Of a stretch of DNA of 64,000 bases, positions 42,601 to 52,480 are shown one piece after another. The notes beneath the pieces are model-generated. The model worked only from the letters and a program-made list of their open reading frames with translations, did not search any database and was not told the origin of the DNA. The translations under genes were made by a program, and so were the position numbers. Each line of letters begins with the position of its first letter. Within the stretch, counting starts at the first letter, position 1. Source of the stretch: Oscheius dolichura (Eukaryota; Nematoda; Chromadorea; Rhabditida; Rhabditidae); the NCBI GenBank assembly GCA_932521035.1, contig OW051497.1, positions 1 to 64,000 on the forward strand, in the 5' to 3' direction.

Positions 42601-43987
42601 TTTTAGACTCAGCTCGATGAGGCGGTTCGAATGACTATATACTCGGACCTGCTAGCCTGTTTTCCAAAAACTGCCTTTTTTTACAGTACCTTTTATTGGA
42701 TTATAATAGTTTTTGGGCTATAAATCGCTATTTGTTCAGCGAACCCTGTGCGTTTTAGGGTTATTCGTAATCTACTCGTCGAGTTCTACGAGTAGAGTGG
42801 TCGAACGTTTTCGAATCGTTAGGTTTTGATACCGTACTGGCCTGTTCAAATTGGATAATTGATTTCTATTGGCTTACACCCTGGTTTTTGATGAAGGAGC
42901 CATAACGTGGCACAGAAGCGTCCTCCTGTGACGGGAGCTGGTTTTTTAGACTCAGCTCGATGAGGCGGTTCGAATGACTATATACTCGGACCTGCTAGCC
43001 TGTTTTCCAAAAACTGCCTTTTTTTACAGTACCTTTTATTGGATTATAATAGTTTTTGGGCTATAAATCGCTATTTGTTCAGCGAACCCTGTGCGTTTTA
43101 GGGTTATTCGTAATCTACTCGTCGAGTTCTACGAGTAGAGTGGTCGAACGTTTTCGAATCGTTAGGTTTTGATACCGTACTGGCCTGTTCAAATTGGATA
43201 ATTGATTTCTATTGGCTTACACCCTGGTTTTTGATGAAGGAGCCATAACGTGGCACAGAAGCGTCCTCCTGTGACGGGAGCTGGTTTTTTAGACTCAGCT
43301 CGATGAGGCGGTTCGAATGACTATATACTCGGACCTGCTAGCCTGTTTTCCAAAAACTGCCTTTTTTTACAGTACCTTTTATTGGATTATAATAGTTTTT
43401 GGGCTATAAATCGCTATTTGTTCAGCGAACCCTGTGCGTTTTAGGGTTATTCGTAATCTACTCGTCGAGTTCTACGAGTAGAGTGGTCGAACGTTTTCGA
43501 ATCGTTAGGTTTTGATACCGTACTGGCCTGTTCAAATTGGATAATTGATTTCTATTGGCTTACACCCTGGTTTTTGATGAAGGAGCCATAACGTGGCACA
43601 GAAGCGTCCTCCTGTGACGGGAGCTGGTTTTTTAGACTCAGCTCGATGAGGCGGTTCGAATGACTATATACTCGGACCTGCTAGCCTGTTTTCCAAAAAC
43701 TGCCTTTTTTTACAGTACCTTTTATTGGATTATAATAGTTTTTGGGCTATAAATCGCTATTTGTTCAGCGAACCCTGTGCGTTTTAGGGTTATTCGTAAT
43801 CTACTCGTCGAGTTCTACGAGTAGAGTGGTCGAACGTTTTCGAATCGTTAGGTTTTGATACCGTACTGGCCTGTTCAAATTGGATAATTGATTTCTATTG
43901 GCTTACACCCTGGTTTTTGATGAAGGAGCCATAACGTGGCACAGAAGCGTCCTCCTGTGACGGGAGCTGGTTTTTTAGACTCAGCTC
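658..43987 (+). repeat. 343-bp satellite array, about 126 tandem copies
   Basis: Head-to-tail copies of a 343-bp monomer. The landmark GGCTTACACCCTGG begins at 681, 1024, 1368, 1711 and so on to 43,900; that span is 126 monomers plus one base, the extra base being a G near 1245. Differences between copies are almost all single-base changes at a few recurring sites: CGCTATTT, CGCGATTT or GCGCGATTT; GTGCG or ATGCG; GAGTAGAG or GAGTATAG; ATACTCGG or ATACCCGG; TTCTATTGG or TTCAATTGG; CGTGGCAC or CGTAACAC. Each monomer holds a hairpin with 9-bp arms (TCTACTCGT and ACGAGTAGA, 8-nt loop) and one TTAGGGTTA. No open reading frame of 60 codons or more is present. A centromeric, pericentromeric or subtelomeric satellite fits; which of these cannot be told from sequence alone. 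Confidence 0.99.
22742..30288 (+). repeat. Higher-order repeat: 4-monomer (1,372-bp) unit
   Basis: Within the array the variant TATATACCCGG marks one monomer in four. It begins at 22,742, 24,114, 25,486, 26,858, 28,230 and 29,602, each exactly 1,372 bp (4 x 343) apart, then at 30,288 after a two-monomer step. The monomer before each marked copy is of the CGCGATTT/ATGCG/GTATAG subtype, or carries part of it, so several variants travel together. The three other monomers of each unit are mostly the CGCTATTT/GTGCG/GTAGAG subtype. This is the signature of amplification of a multi-monomer block, as known for alpha satellite. Elsewhere the marker spacing is 2, 5, 7 or 10 monomers, so the regular unit is local. 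Confidence 0.9.
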
Positions 43988-45086
43988 CATGAAAGGCGTT
44001 TTCGAGATAATCCTTGCAGTTCTAGGGCCGCCACAACATGGCCAACAAATTGTCTGAAGCGGTTTTCTCAAACAAGAGGTCTCTAGAAGAATATGGCCCT
44101 CGATCCGCCTCTAGGAGATTTCCCTCAATAGTACCGGTATTCCAAAACAACTTTCGCTCAAAGCTCGGGAAAAGGCGTTCCATTTTTATGGAAATATCTA
44201 TCAGATCTTCTTCGCCAGGGTCCATTTGGAGGGAAAACCGCAAACGAGGCTCAAATAGACCATTTCCAATCCTGCAGCCCTCTTTTCAGAGTTCAAAAAA
44301 ACTAAACTAGGTTTTGTGGCGAAGCACAAGTATTGGTTTAAACCAATAATTCGCATATCGCCACGAATTGACTTGGAAACTTTTTTATATTGTTTAAATA
44401 GCGCTGAAGCGTAAGTATGACAACTTTCGGGTCTATAGACGAACCGGCGTGCTGACGTTGGTCGATATTCGAGCACTTTTCACGCCTTTTTCTATTTATT
44501 TTGACACAAGAGGGCTTCGCCGCGTCAGCAACGGGCCCCTCAGCGTTTTCTTTCTCTTCATTTTGATTTTTTAATTTCTGAAAATGTTTCATAAATGCCC
44601 GAGCTAGTTACAACTGCGAATCGAGCCGTCGTTAGTGTTTCACACATGCAAAAGAAATGACAGATGAAGAAAACAGAAAAATAGAGAAAAGCAAAAATCT
44701 ACAGTCAGCTTCTTAGGTCCCTGACATTCCCTTTAAATATACAAAAGCGCGGAGGACGCTTCTCGTTCACGGCGCCCCGGGACCCGTGAACGCTATTATA
44801 GGTCCCGACAATCCCTTTAAGATTTTTATGATTAGTGCATCGTGATCAGTCCGACACCAATTTGGCTTAGGCTGAGCCCAAGCCACAGTTCTAGTTTCCT
44901 CGCTGATTAGCGGCGTATTTTGTTTTTAATTAGTAATTACTAAACTCGGGAAGGCTTTATTGTCTGCAGAAATACACAACTTTGCTCTAATGTTTTCGGG
45001 GAATTTCAAATTATCATGGCAAGTGCTGCTTAGGCAAAGCCTCGTTACCTAGGCGACGTTGCTGCGGAGCACGCTTTCAACGTCCG
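43988..45086. other. Satellite edge and upstream intergenic region
   Basis: The satellite stops after GACTCAGCTC (43,978-43,987), and the following bases no longer align. No gene is supported with confidence. Two unassigned open frames are worth recording: an ATG-started plus-strand frame of 90 codons at 44,038-44,310, rich in Ser and Arg, and an ATG-started minus-strand frame of 84 codons at 44,338-44,592, lysine-rich at its start and hydrophobic at its end. I see no splice context or family resemblance for either, and a second minus-strand frame overlaps the latter, so chance is likely. The last 300 bases probably hold the promoter and 5' UTR of the GPR180/TMEM145-like gene; I recognise no TATA box. 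Confidence 0.5.
44715..44820. repeat. Hairpin flanked by short direct repeats
   Basis: A 22-nt segment at 44,715-44,736 (AGGTCCCTGACATTCCC, then TTTAA) returns at 44,800-44,820 with one deletion and one substitution. Between them is a GC-rich hairpin whose 8-bp arms are perfect (GTTCACGG at 44,765-44,772 and CCGTGAAC at 44,784-44,791, 11-nt loop). Next to it, GGAGGACGCTTCT (44,751-44,763) is identical to 13 nt of the satellite monomer in reverse orientation. It could be a small degenerate element or a duplicated regulatory segment; no family is recognised. Confidence 0.5.
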
Positions 45087-47782
45087 ATGTTGCTTGTCGC
45101 GTTACTGATATTGTCATTATTTGTTAGTGTTGGAGGAAAAATAAGCGAAGGAATACTCCAGAAGAATATGGTGAGTACGTTTTAAATGTGATTTATTCAT
45201 AAATATTCGTGTGGAGTGTTATTTTTCGCGAGGAGAAATTTAAGTTTTCAAAATAAATACCTCCAGTTTAGGACTTCGTTTACCTTGATCGTTTCTGTTA
45301 TGAATCGGAGACAGGGCAGCTGGAATACTATTTCCGCTATCCCACGGTAATCACTTTGTTAAAAAACATCCAGACAAATTAGATATATCCTGTGCCCAGT
45401 CTGCTGATGTATTATGACGATCCAAAGCAATGGATTCGTGCTTATACGGTTCTCGATGTAAGGGTTACCCTTTGTTGTTTTACTGATTGTTGTAGAAATG
45501 TGAGGATAGGGTGGAGCTGCTCCTTAACGCCACAGAACCGGGTAGACTACCACCAATAGTAGGTCTCTTCTATTTTAACACAGAATTTGACAAATAGTTC
45601 TCAAAATACAGGTTGAATGCTGTGAAAAGATGAACAAAGGGAAGAGATCTGAAATTCATAAAGTCTCTATTCCGATCGATCTTCTACCGAAATTCGCCTA
45701 GATTGGGAACCACGACCGGTCTAGGGAAGTGGTTGGGTTTTAACTTTAAAAGTGGTAGGGGAACACATTTCAGAAAAATAGGTTAGCGCCCCTTTACCAA
45801 TAAACGCTAACTCTGGGCTTTTATTCTTTTCAAGTCTAAACCAATGATTTGCCCAGATTCGACTCTCACCTCTAGTCCACAACCCGACAGTCAAATGTTT
45901 CTATCAAGATGGGCCAAACAACACAACCAAAGAATTTGTGGTCTGCACAGGGAGCAGAACATTCACGTATATTTTATTTTCAAAGTATTGATGTAAATGA
46001 TACCATTTCAGTTCAGCTAGGTCAAGGTGGTGGTTTATGGCTATTTCAATCTGTAACGAGGTAGTCAACCAACATCAGGGGATAAGTCTAGAGTACCGCC
46101 TACTGATGACTAATGGAAACCCCACAGACTTCTTCACGTATCACTTCAGTTTTGATCAACGATGTTACCCGTTCACATATCAGGAATAACATTCTTTCAG
46201 ATCTTTTGCTCATTATTACGGCGTTTATTATAGTCAATATAGGTATATTTATTACGGCATATATAGTCGGCTGTAGGTCTTTCCTTTTTAATCAACAAGG
46301 AGCTAATTAAGGGCAGCTCACACAGCGACGTCTTCACCATTGTGTCTATAAGTTATACTGCCATTGTGTCTTCCTAAAAATTGGAGGAATGTTCTGCCAT
46401 CTCATTCATTACTTAATCTATGCTGTCAACGGCTTTGGCTTGCAGACTATGGAATATGCGGGGCAAGCAATTACGTGAGTTTTTTCATTGAAATTAACCA
46501 TTATTCTGTTTTCTCCGTGGTGCCGTATCACCTGCTGACGAATAGAAAGCAGCGCAAAATAATCACAAAAAGTTTGGTGAAACATCAAATAGAACGATTT
46601 CAGATACGGGCAAGAGATTCTATTCATGATAATGTTATTGACCATCTCTAGAGGACTGAATATCACTAAAATGAAACTGTCAAAAGTAGCCATGCTCAAC
46701 CTTTTAATCTGTCTTTAGGTTGAACTTTCCGTTATTATGATGTTCACTTTAACGATTATTTGTGCTTATGTGGCTCTACACGCCTGGGAAGTACAGGTAA
46801 GATCCATTAGAACAATTTTATCAGGGCTGATGAGGTTATTGTGGTTATTACTATATCCCTTCGACATTGTGGTAGGAAAGAATTGCCTGCCGCTTTCAGG
46901 CGGTTTTCTTCACACTTTGTTTGCTTACCAACTCTCATCTGCTCCCTAGTTGACAAAAAAAGTGACTTACAAACACCAGGGTGCAATCCCCTCTTCTTAT
47001 ACAGATGGCAAATCGTCAAAAAAATGTGATACAGATTATTTTACATGGAAATCTGTTAGTAAAAAGAGGTGAAAGTCAATCTAGCCAGTTTCTTGGCTGA
47101 AAATACATATAAACCCCAGTAGGCCTGTATTCGTTGGTAGTAATAATTCATTCTACCGAGAAAGATTTACGCCTTTTCAGGGCTACGATCCCGCCCTAGT
47201 ATATTTTTATTCCGATTCCTTGGCAGGTAAGATCATTGCCGGTTGGAAATTGGCGGCCTGCTTATTTGTGGTGATAAGTTGCTGTATGACTATGAAAGAA
47301 GTTCCGGCTAAGCGATGGTTTTACACGGCGTTTATTCTCTTTTTTGTCCCCTGGTAGGTTTTCACTTCTCTGCCGTTCCAGTAATAGGTTCCTTGCCTAT
47401 CCTGTGGTAATTCTCCTGGTCTGTAACATTTTGGACAACTGGGTGAGGGAAGAAGTCGTCTATCTGGTAGACAATTGTGTTACCGTATACGGCTACCTAA
47501 TATTCATTGTGAGTTTTGATTCAGACCTTTAACAAACGTTCCAGTATCTTTCTTGGCCAAGTAATGCCAATAAAAACTTCCCCTTTCATATTCGAACGAC
47601 TCAAGTAAGCTGCAGTTTCGATCCGCAGGTCAATTACGTATGTTTTTATTTTAATTTTCCTGAATGGATGGTGACAGGCAGCTACTGATGACAATGGAGC
47701 CAGTCCGAAGGTGACCATCGCTACCAGAAGAACCGTCGAAGAGCAGTGTCGCTATTTTGAGGTGATGGACGTCAACTCCTAG
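45087..47782 (+). CDS. GPR180/TMEM145-family seven-pass membrane protein
   Basis: Fourteen exons give about 470 residues: 45087-45170, 45272-45346, 45383-45457, 45496-45558, 45857-45966, 46012-46163, 46201-46272, 46312-46474, 46604-46685, 46719-46796, 47181-47353, 47388-47508, 47545-47604, 47678-47782. The start was chosen because it opens a signal peptide (MLLVALLILSLFVSVGG). The lumenal part holds the family motif LLMYYDDPKQW, paired cysteines, several Asn-glycosylation sequons and SRSRWWFMAIS. Seven hydrophobic segments follow, then ANKNFPFHIRTTQ, matching the ANKNFPYHVRTSQ signature near the C-terminus of TMEM145/GPR180. Length agrees with human GPR180 (440) and TMEM145 (about 490). The family belongs to the GOLD-domain seven-helix (GOST) proteins of the secretory pathway; the exact role is unsettled. 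Eight introns are 33-45 nt. Exon 4 to 5 and exon 7 to 8 joins and the 33-nt intron are the least certain. Orthology to GPR180 versus TMEM145 is not resolved. Confidence 0.9.
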
Positions 47783-50031
47783 TCTCGCCCTACTAGGGAA
47801 TTATTTTCTTGTTCTTTCTTGTATAAGGAGGTGAATATGTGGTCACTACAACAATAAATAACAATTTTATGAAAGGTCATGTATATAATAACATGTTAGC
47901 AGCTCTACAGTACCTTACAGGCAACTACAGGGCATGTTTGAAACGATCCATGATGGTTTTAATCCAACCAGCAGGCGTCACACATTTGATAGGTATTCTC
48001 TACCCGGGGTTGACAATGACGATCACATTTTTTTCCCATACCCGATAAAATCATACACTAAGGACAGACCGAGGACGGCTCGCTATAGAAACCGATCATT
48101 TTTCACCCTAACCTTATTGCGCAACCGTTCTTTTGTGAGAAAGATCCTACTGCCATGTTTGGGTTCTCACTTTCTGGCTACCGGAATGGTGCGCGAAAGC
48201 GGCACGCTCTCTCCCTTTCTCACTCACTCACTCGTCACATGCGCAAATCTCGATTTCTCTACGGGGAAAAGCGCCCTTTTGGTTTAATAAGACTAGGAAA
48301 AGAACGCTGGTCAGTATACTTTCAACTTGAACCATGAACTCTTGAAATACTTACGATTCCTTTGGAAGAGAACAGCTATCCTTCCTTTGTTGAATGACAT
48401 TGCATGTTCCGAGGTCATTTCTCCTACTTGATGACCTTCACCGAAATCATTTTCCTTTCTGTCATCCCGACGCTTACCTTTTTGCAGACAGCTGTATATT
48501 GCAACGTGTTTCGCTAGATTCGTCTTATTATTTCCTATCAAACAACTTTTTAACAACTGAACAATACAATTTCAGCTGCCCGTTTCTCTTTTCAAAGGTT
48601 ACGGGTGTATTTCCCACGAAAGATATCAAACAATTCAGTAAAAGTAAGAGATTGGTATCTTCGCTTCCCTTATCTCCGCCACATGTTCTAAAACGTTCTT
48701 ATCTACAAACTAGGCCCCTCTGGCCTTTCATCGCCTCTTCCTTCATTTTTTCGTGATCTCCAGATTAACGAAAGCTTATAGAGACCATTTTCAGCTCATT
48801 TTTGTATTTCAGAAAGCATTTTCCTGACTTTTGCCAGAAGAATCATCAGATCTCAGTGAAAATGTAAGTATAACCTTATATCATGGTTTTTTAACGTGCT
48901 ACTAACTCCTGTTTGCTATCTGTAACAGCTTATAGTCCTCCGAGCCATGCCCGATATATCCCTGTGCTAGGCGTCTCCTCAAAAGTTGTCCGGAGGCGCG
49001 TGTCTAGCAAGTGGTAGCTTTGGAAGAACGGGGTATCATCTTTCCCTCCCAATCCCCCTACACCTGACTCGTTGGCCTCCGGCCACGAACATCCTACAAC
49101 TGCCGCTGGCAACATATTCAACTCATTATAAGCCTAATTAAATCCTTTTAACTTGGCTTGGGCTACCAATATTTCTTCAAAAGACTGGGTCACTTGACAA
49201 AAAAGTTTTTTTGAACTACCTCGCCCAGGTCTCTTTCTCTTAGACCTTTTCTCAAATCTTGATCCGTTACACCCGGTCGAATTGCAAATTTTTTTGCTTC
49301 AAAATCGATTGTAAAACTTTGAAGCGCACAAGGATCCATTTCACTTCACTGCACTTGGGAGACAAAAACTAATGGTTGCTTCTTCCGCGTTCACAATTCC
49401 AACCATCTTGCTATAAACTTTCTAAATAAAAAATTATGATGTTTATAAACAACGAATTAGGACGGGAAAGACAAAACGTTAATGTTGGGTGTTACACGCT
49501 CGTGAAAAGAGCAAAGTACCGAGAAGAGCAGTTAAATTCTTTAACTAATGCGAAAATGTTATGCCAAATATCTTCATAGTAATACAAATGCCCTGTTTTC
49601 ATCGGCTTTTCTGAATATTCGATAATACTGGGCCACAATCTATTTCAAGTAGAAGACAGACGTTATTTTGTTAGATTTATGAAAAAAACGTGGTGGGATA
49701 CTGTATTGTTTGCTGCGATAGTGTCATAAAATGTCATGTGATTGACTAGAATATAAGCAGGGCTTCCCCGCTCTAAAATAGTTGTCTTTCTGTAGAAGAG
49801 GTTATACAGAAATAATTGAAGTGATCCTGAAGGAAACAACAACTTACGCATAATTTCTTGAAATGCTTTCTTTTCCCCTCCAGGATAAAACGCTGACAGT
49901 CGTCATAATATAACAGATCCCAATCTCAGACGCATGTGTAACATAATTACGAAACTTTTCCAGTCGAGCAGGCTTCTTTAGAAACTATCAGGTGTGAAAA
50001 TATTGACCAGTGACGCTCTTATCTCAGTTTG
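47783..50031. other. Intergenic region with exon-like segments
   Basis: After the short 3' UTR no gene is recognised. Three plus-strand stretches look like exons because they sit between a pyrimidine-rich acceptor and a GTAAG donor or an open frame: 48,576-48,643, 48,813-48,863 and 48,929-49,017. Reading frames join only in part: the first two connect in one phase and then meet a stop at once, and the third opens with residues such as PPSHARYIPVLGV before a TAG. A 120-codon plus-strand frame at 48,394-48,756 overlaps the first. They may be remnants or pieces of a gene that I cannot assemble. The rest (49,140-50,031) is AT-rich and holds nothing I can name. Confidence 0.35.
47853..47858 (+). 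terminator. Poly(A) signal of the GPR180/TMEM145-like gene
   Basis: AATAAA lies 71 bp after the TAG stop, a usual distance for a short 3' UTR. It is the first canonical hexamer downstream of this stop. Confidence 0.6.
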
Positions 50032-50175
50032 ATGGAGTTTATACCTGAAAAAATAAAGTTGAGCTGGACAAAAACTACTTTGGGGCACTGTGTGTGCCTC
50101 CGGGGATGTTTTGACGAGGTGATGTCGAAAGCCGGCTATCATCCTGAGTATAGCCTCTTAACCGGGAGACTTTAA
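50032..50175 (+). CDS. Possible 47-residue ORF, unknown
   Basis: An ATG-started frame of 47 codons beginning MEFIPEKIKLSW and ending YHPEYSLLTGRL. It contains three cysteines close together (CVCLRGC) and has mixed, protein-like composition without low-complexity runs. No splice donor interrupts it. It has no recognised relatives, and a chance frame of this size is common in 20 kb, so the call rests only on composition. It could also be part of a spliced gene. Confidence 0.2.
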   Translation: MEFIPEKIKLSWTKTTLGHCVCLRGCFDEVMSKAGYHPEYSLLTGRL

Positions 50176-52204
50176 TCATTACTCCCACAAGTTGTTCATC
50201 ATAAATGTTTCGTAATAGTTTAAATTCTAATTCCTCTCCAAGTTGGGCTCCTTCCGTATTCTCTCTAACGTTTGGCAGATATTCAGCGGCGACGGACCAA
50301 CCATCGGCTTATCCCGCCGTTTTAATTAGGCGCGATTTGAGACACGCTCCACTGAGCGTTAGTTTTAAAAATTCAGAGCCATTTTTCCCTTAACTGATCA
50401 ATTGCCTGCCTTTATTCATTGCTGGCATTGCTTCTATTGAAAATCTCTCAAAGAGGATGATGATCTAGTTCCGTGCACATGGGATTTTTGGATAACCCCA
50501 TTCAAACGTGGGAGACGTGGGGAACGGGAACAGATACGTCAGTTTCTCCACTACTTTAAGGGGCAAAAGATTTACGCGGGAAGCCACACACTACTTAATC
50601 TACTACTACCAGTCTGAAAATATGGGGGCAAAGTGTTCCGGGTTTCTCTGCCTTCCCCCCGATTTCTCGAGATCCCCCGTTTGTACACAAAAACAGGTCC
50701 ACCCTCTGATTAGGTTCGACAACCCAGGCTTTAAACTTTTAGGAGATCTTTCTTCGTAAACAAGATGCTCCGTTTCATAGTCTTCCAGACTGTCAACAAG
50801 TATGAATTTTTTTTCGGTAAATTCTATTCACTTTGTTTAACATGGCTATTTATCTGAGTCACTCCCTCCTCCAATTGTGGTCTCAAATGAGGAAACCAAA
50901 ATCTTGGCAAAAGTAAGCCACCATAAAATGTTTACCGTATTATTGGAGCATCCTACTTAATCTTTGATTTGTTTATTTTTGGGGAATCTGTTTTGAAACT
51001 TAGGTAGTGGGGGTGACCTGAGAAAATATGCCCTAGAACCTTCCAAAAGAAGGTTACCATAATCCAAAATAAACCACGACCGCGGGGTTGTCTAATATCC
51101 GATTTTGTCGCCTTATTTACCCTATTTGTTGTCGAATATTTGTTCTTTAAAATGTTCTCCCGCCATTTTGAAGAAGCGCTATCTGCTATATCTTCTACTG
51201 TAACGTTGATATCAATTCACACCTATCTCCGTCTCATATTTCGAGTGAAGCCTCAACAGCCGATTTCTCGGATGGCGTACTACCCCAACAACCAACGTTT
51301 ATAGGCTTTGTTACTTTTAGAGCCAGACAATGGACTTGTTATCTTTGTAATGTGGGGAAAGATCCCGTTGAAGGCAGATTCCAATAATATTCCGCCAACC
51401 GAAACTAATTGGTTGCCTTCTCAATTCCTCGCTGCTCCTTCCGCTCCAATTTCACAGTAACCTGTCACCAGAGCAGAGCTGGGCCGGGGGTTAATGAGTG
51501 CTCTCGTTTGCCAATTAACACTCCGCCTTCTTTCGCTCCCCGTTTTCAGCCACCAATAAGACTCTTGGTAACTTCTTGACACACAAAGTGTCAGGAAAAT
51601 GAATTTGCCCATCTATCAACATGTCGCTTTTCAATTTCCGCTTCTTACCTTTTGTAGGACCATTCCTCAGCATGGGCAAGACCAGCGCCTGCTTATGTAG
51701 TATGGCAAAAATCACGGCCATCTTTTTAATCCCATCCTCTTTGTGATTCCTCGTTCTCTGCTTTTACCTGGTTTCTTCCGGTGGCACCAATATCTTACTA
51801 GATTGTACTTTGACCAAATTTTTTAGCCTAGCGCCCTTTAGCTAATAAGTTCAACTTCTCCTCCAATAGAAAAGAAGTGGCGTTGTCTGGCAGTTTTGAC
51901 GTCCTATACGCTCTTTTCGATTGATAGATACCAATTCGCATTTAAAATTATTAGGTATACAGTGCCTTCCTCTCTCCGTATGCAATTTAAGATTAAAGGG
52001 ATTAGCAAAAATTTAAGGCTTGCCCTTATCTAACGCATTTTATTAGAGCACATTTTATTTGAACCTTCTCCCAATCGGAACAAAGCTAATAAGTGCGATG
52101 ATTTGGTGTTGGGGCCCGACTCCAGACGCTCCCCAATAATATAATATATTTTCTCGGTCGCCTGGCAGAGAGTAGTTTCGTTAAAGCAAGTAGCAGAACG
52201 GACC
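50176..52204. other. Intergenic region, no assigned gene
   Basis: Nothing here is supported as a gene. A frame at 50,508-50,759 (+) and a shorter one in another phase at about 50,530-50,620 overlap, so neither stands out. On the minus strand an ATG-started 68-codon frame (51,515-51,721) begins MAVIFAILHKQALVLPML and contains a GTAAGA that could act as a donor after 24 codons; it may be a first exon of an unknown minus-strand gene. No RNA gene or mobile element is recognised. Confidence 0.35.
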
Positions 52205-52480
52205 ATGTCATCTAATTGGAGTAGCTTCGCGAGATCCGTAATGGCACCCAAACGTCCAACGATAGCCAGCCATTATCGTCTAATAGCCGCCACTTGCTTA
52301 TCTCAAGCAATAGACAGGGCGCAGCTTCTTCAGAATTACTTAATTTACCGTAGTATACCCAAAAACATAGGGTGAGTTGCATCCTCTCTCTTATTTTCCC
52401 CTCTAACTTCCCCCATTAATTGGTATGTTTATTCTGGTCTTCTCTATAGTGGAGGAGGATTTGTCCCCCCTCTTGGGTAG
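52205..52480 (+). CDS. Small two-exon gene, 65 residues, unknown function
   Basis: Exon 1 (52,205-52,371) runs from an ATG and ends at a strong GTGAGT donor. A 78-nt intron with a pyrimidine-rich end (CTGGTCTTCTCTATAG) leads to exon 2 (52,450-52,480), which joins in frame and stops at TAG. The product begins MSSNWSSFARSVMAPKRP, has a central helical stretch (LIAATCLSQAIDRAQLLQNY) and ends in a glycine-rich tail, GGGGFVPPLG. Basic, Ser-rich N-termini of this kind occur in small mitochondrial proteins, but I do not recognise the family and that reading is speculative. A second in-frame ATG (codon 13) is an alternative start. The minus strand is also open across exon 1 (52,030-52,251), which lowers certainty; the matched donor, acceptor and frame favour the plus strand. 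Confidence 0.45.

Noticed and set aside
1..43987. CRISPR-like regular repetition
   Set aside because: The repeats are directly adjacent 343-bp units without unique spacers, in a genome with spliceosomal introns. It is satellite DNA.
658..43987. TTAGGGTTA in each monomer as telomeric repeat
   Set aside because: Only about one and a half TTAGGG units occur per 343 bp and never in tandem, so this is not a telomere. Chance is enough to explain it.
658..43987. CENP-B box in the monomer
   Set aside because: I compared the TTCG-containing segments of the monomer with the essential pattern NTTCGNNNNANNCGGGN. None fits, because the CGGG part is missing at the right distance.
658..43987. tRNA-like A and B boxes or a hammerhead ribozyme in the monomer
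   Set aside because: GGCGGTTCGAATGAC resembles a B box, but no proper A box lies at a usual distance and no cloverleaf forms. CTGATGA followed by a GAAA box was not found on either strand of the consensus.
46418..46699. 93-codon minus-strand and 95-codon plus-strand ORFs
   Set aside because: They overlap exons 8 and 9 of the GPR180/TMEM145-like gene in other frames and run through its introns.
52030..52251. 73-codon minus-strand ORF
   Set aside because: It has plausible composition but no splice context, and it overlaps the small plus-strand gene that has matched donor, acceptor and frame. Kept as an alternative, not as a call.
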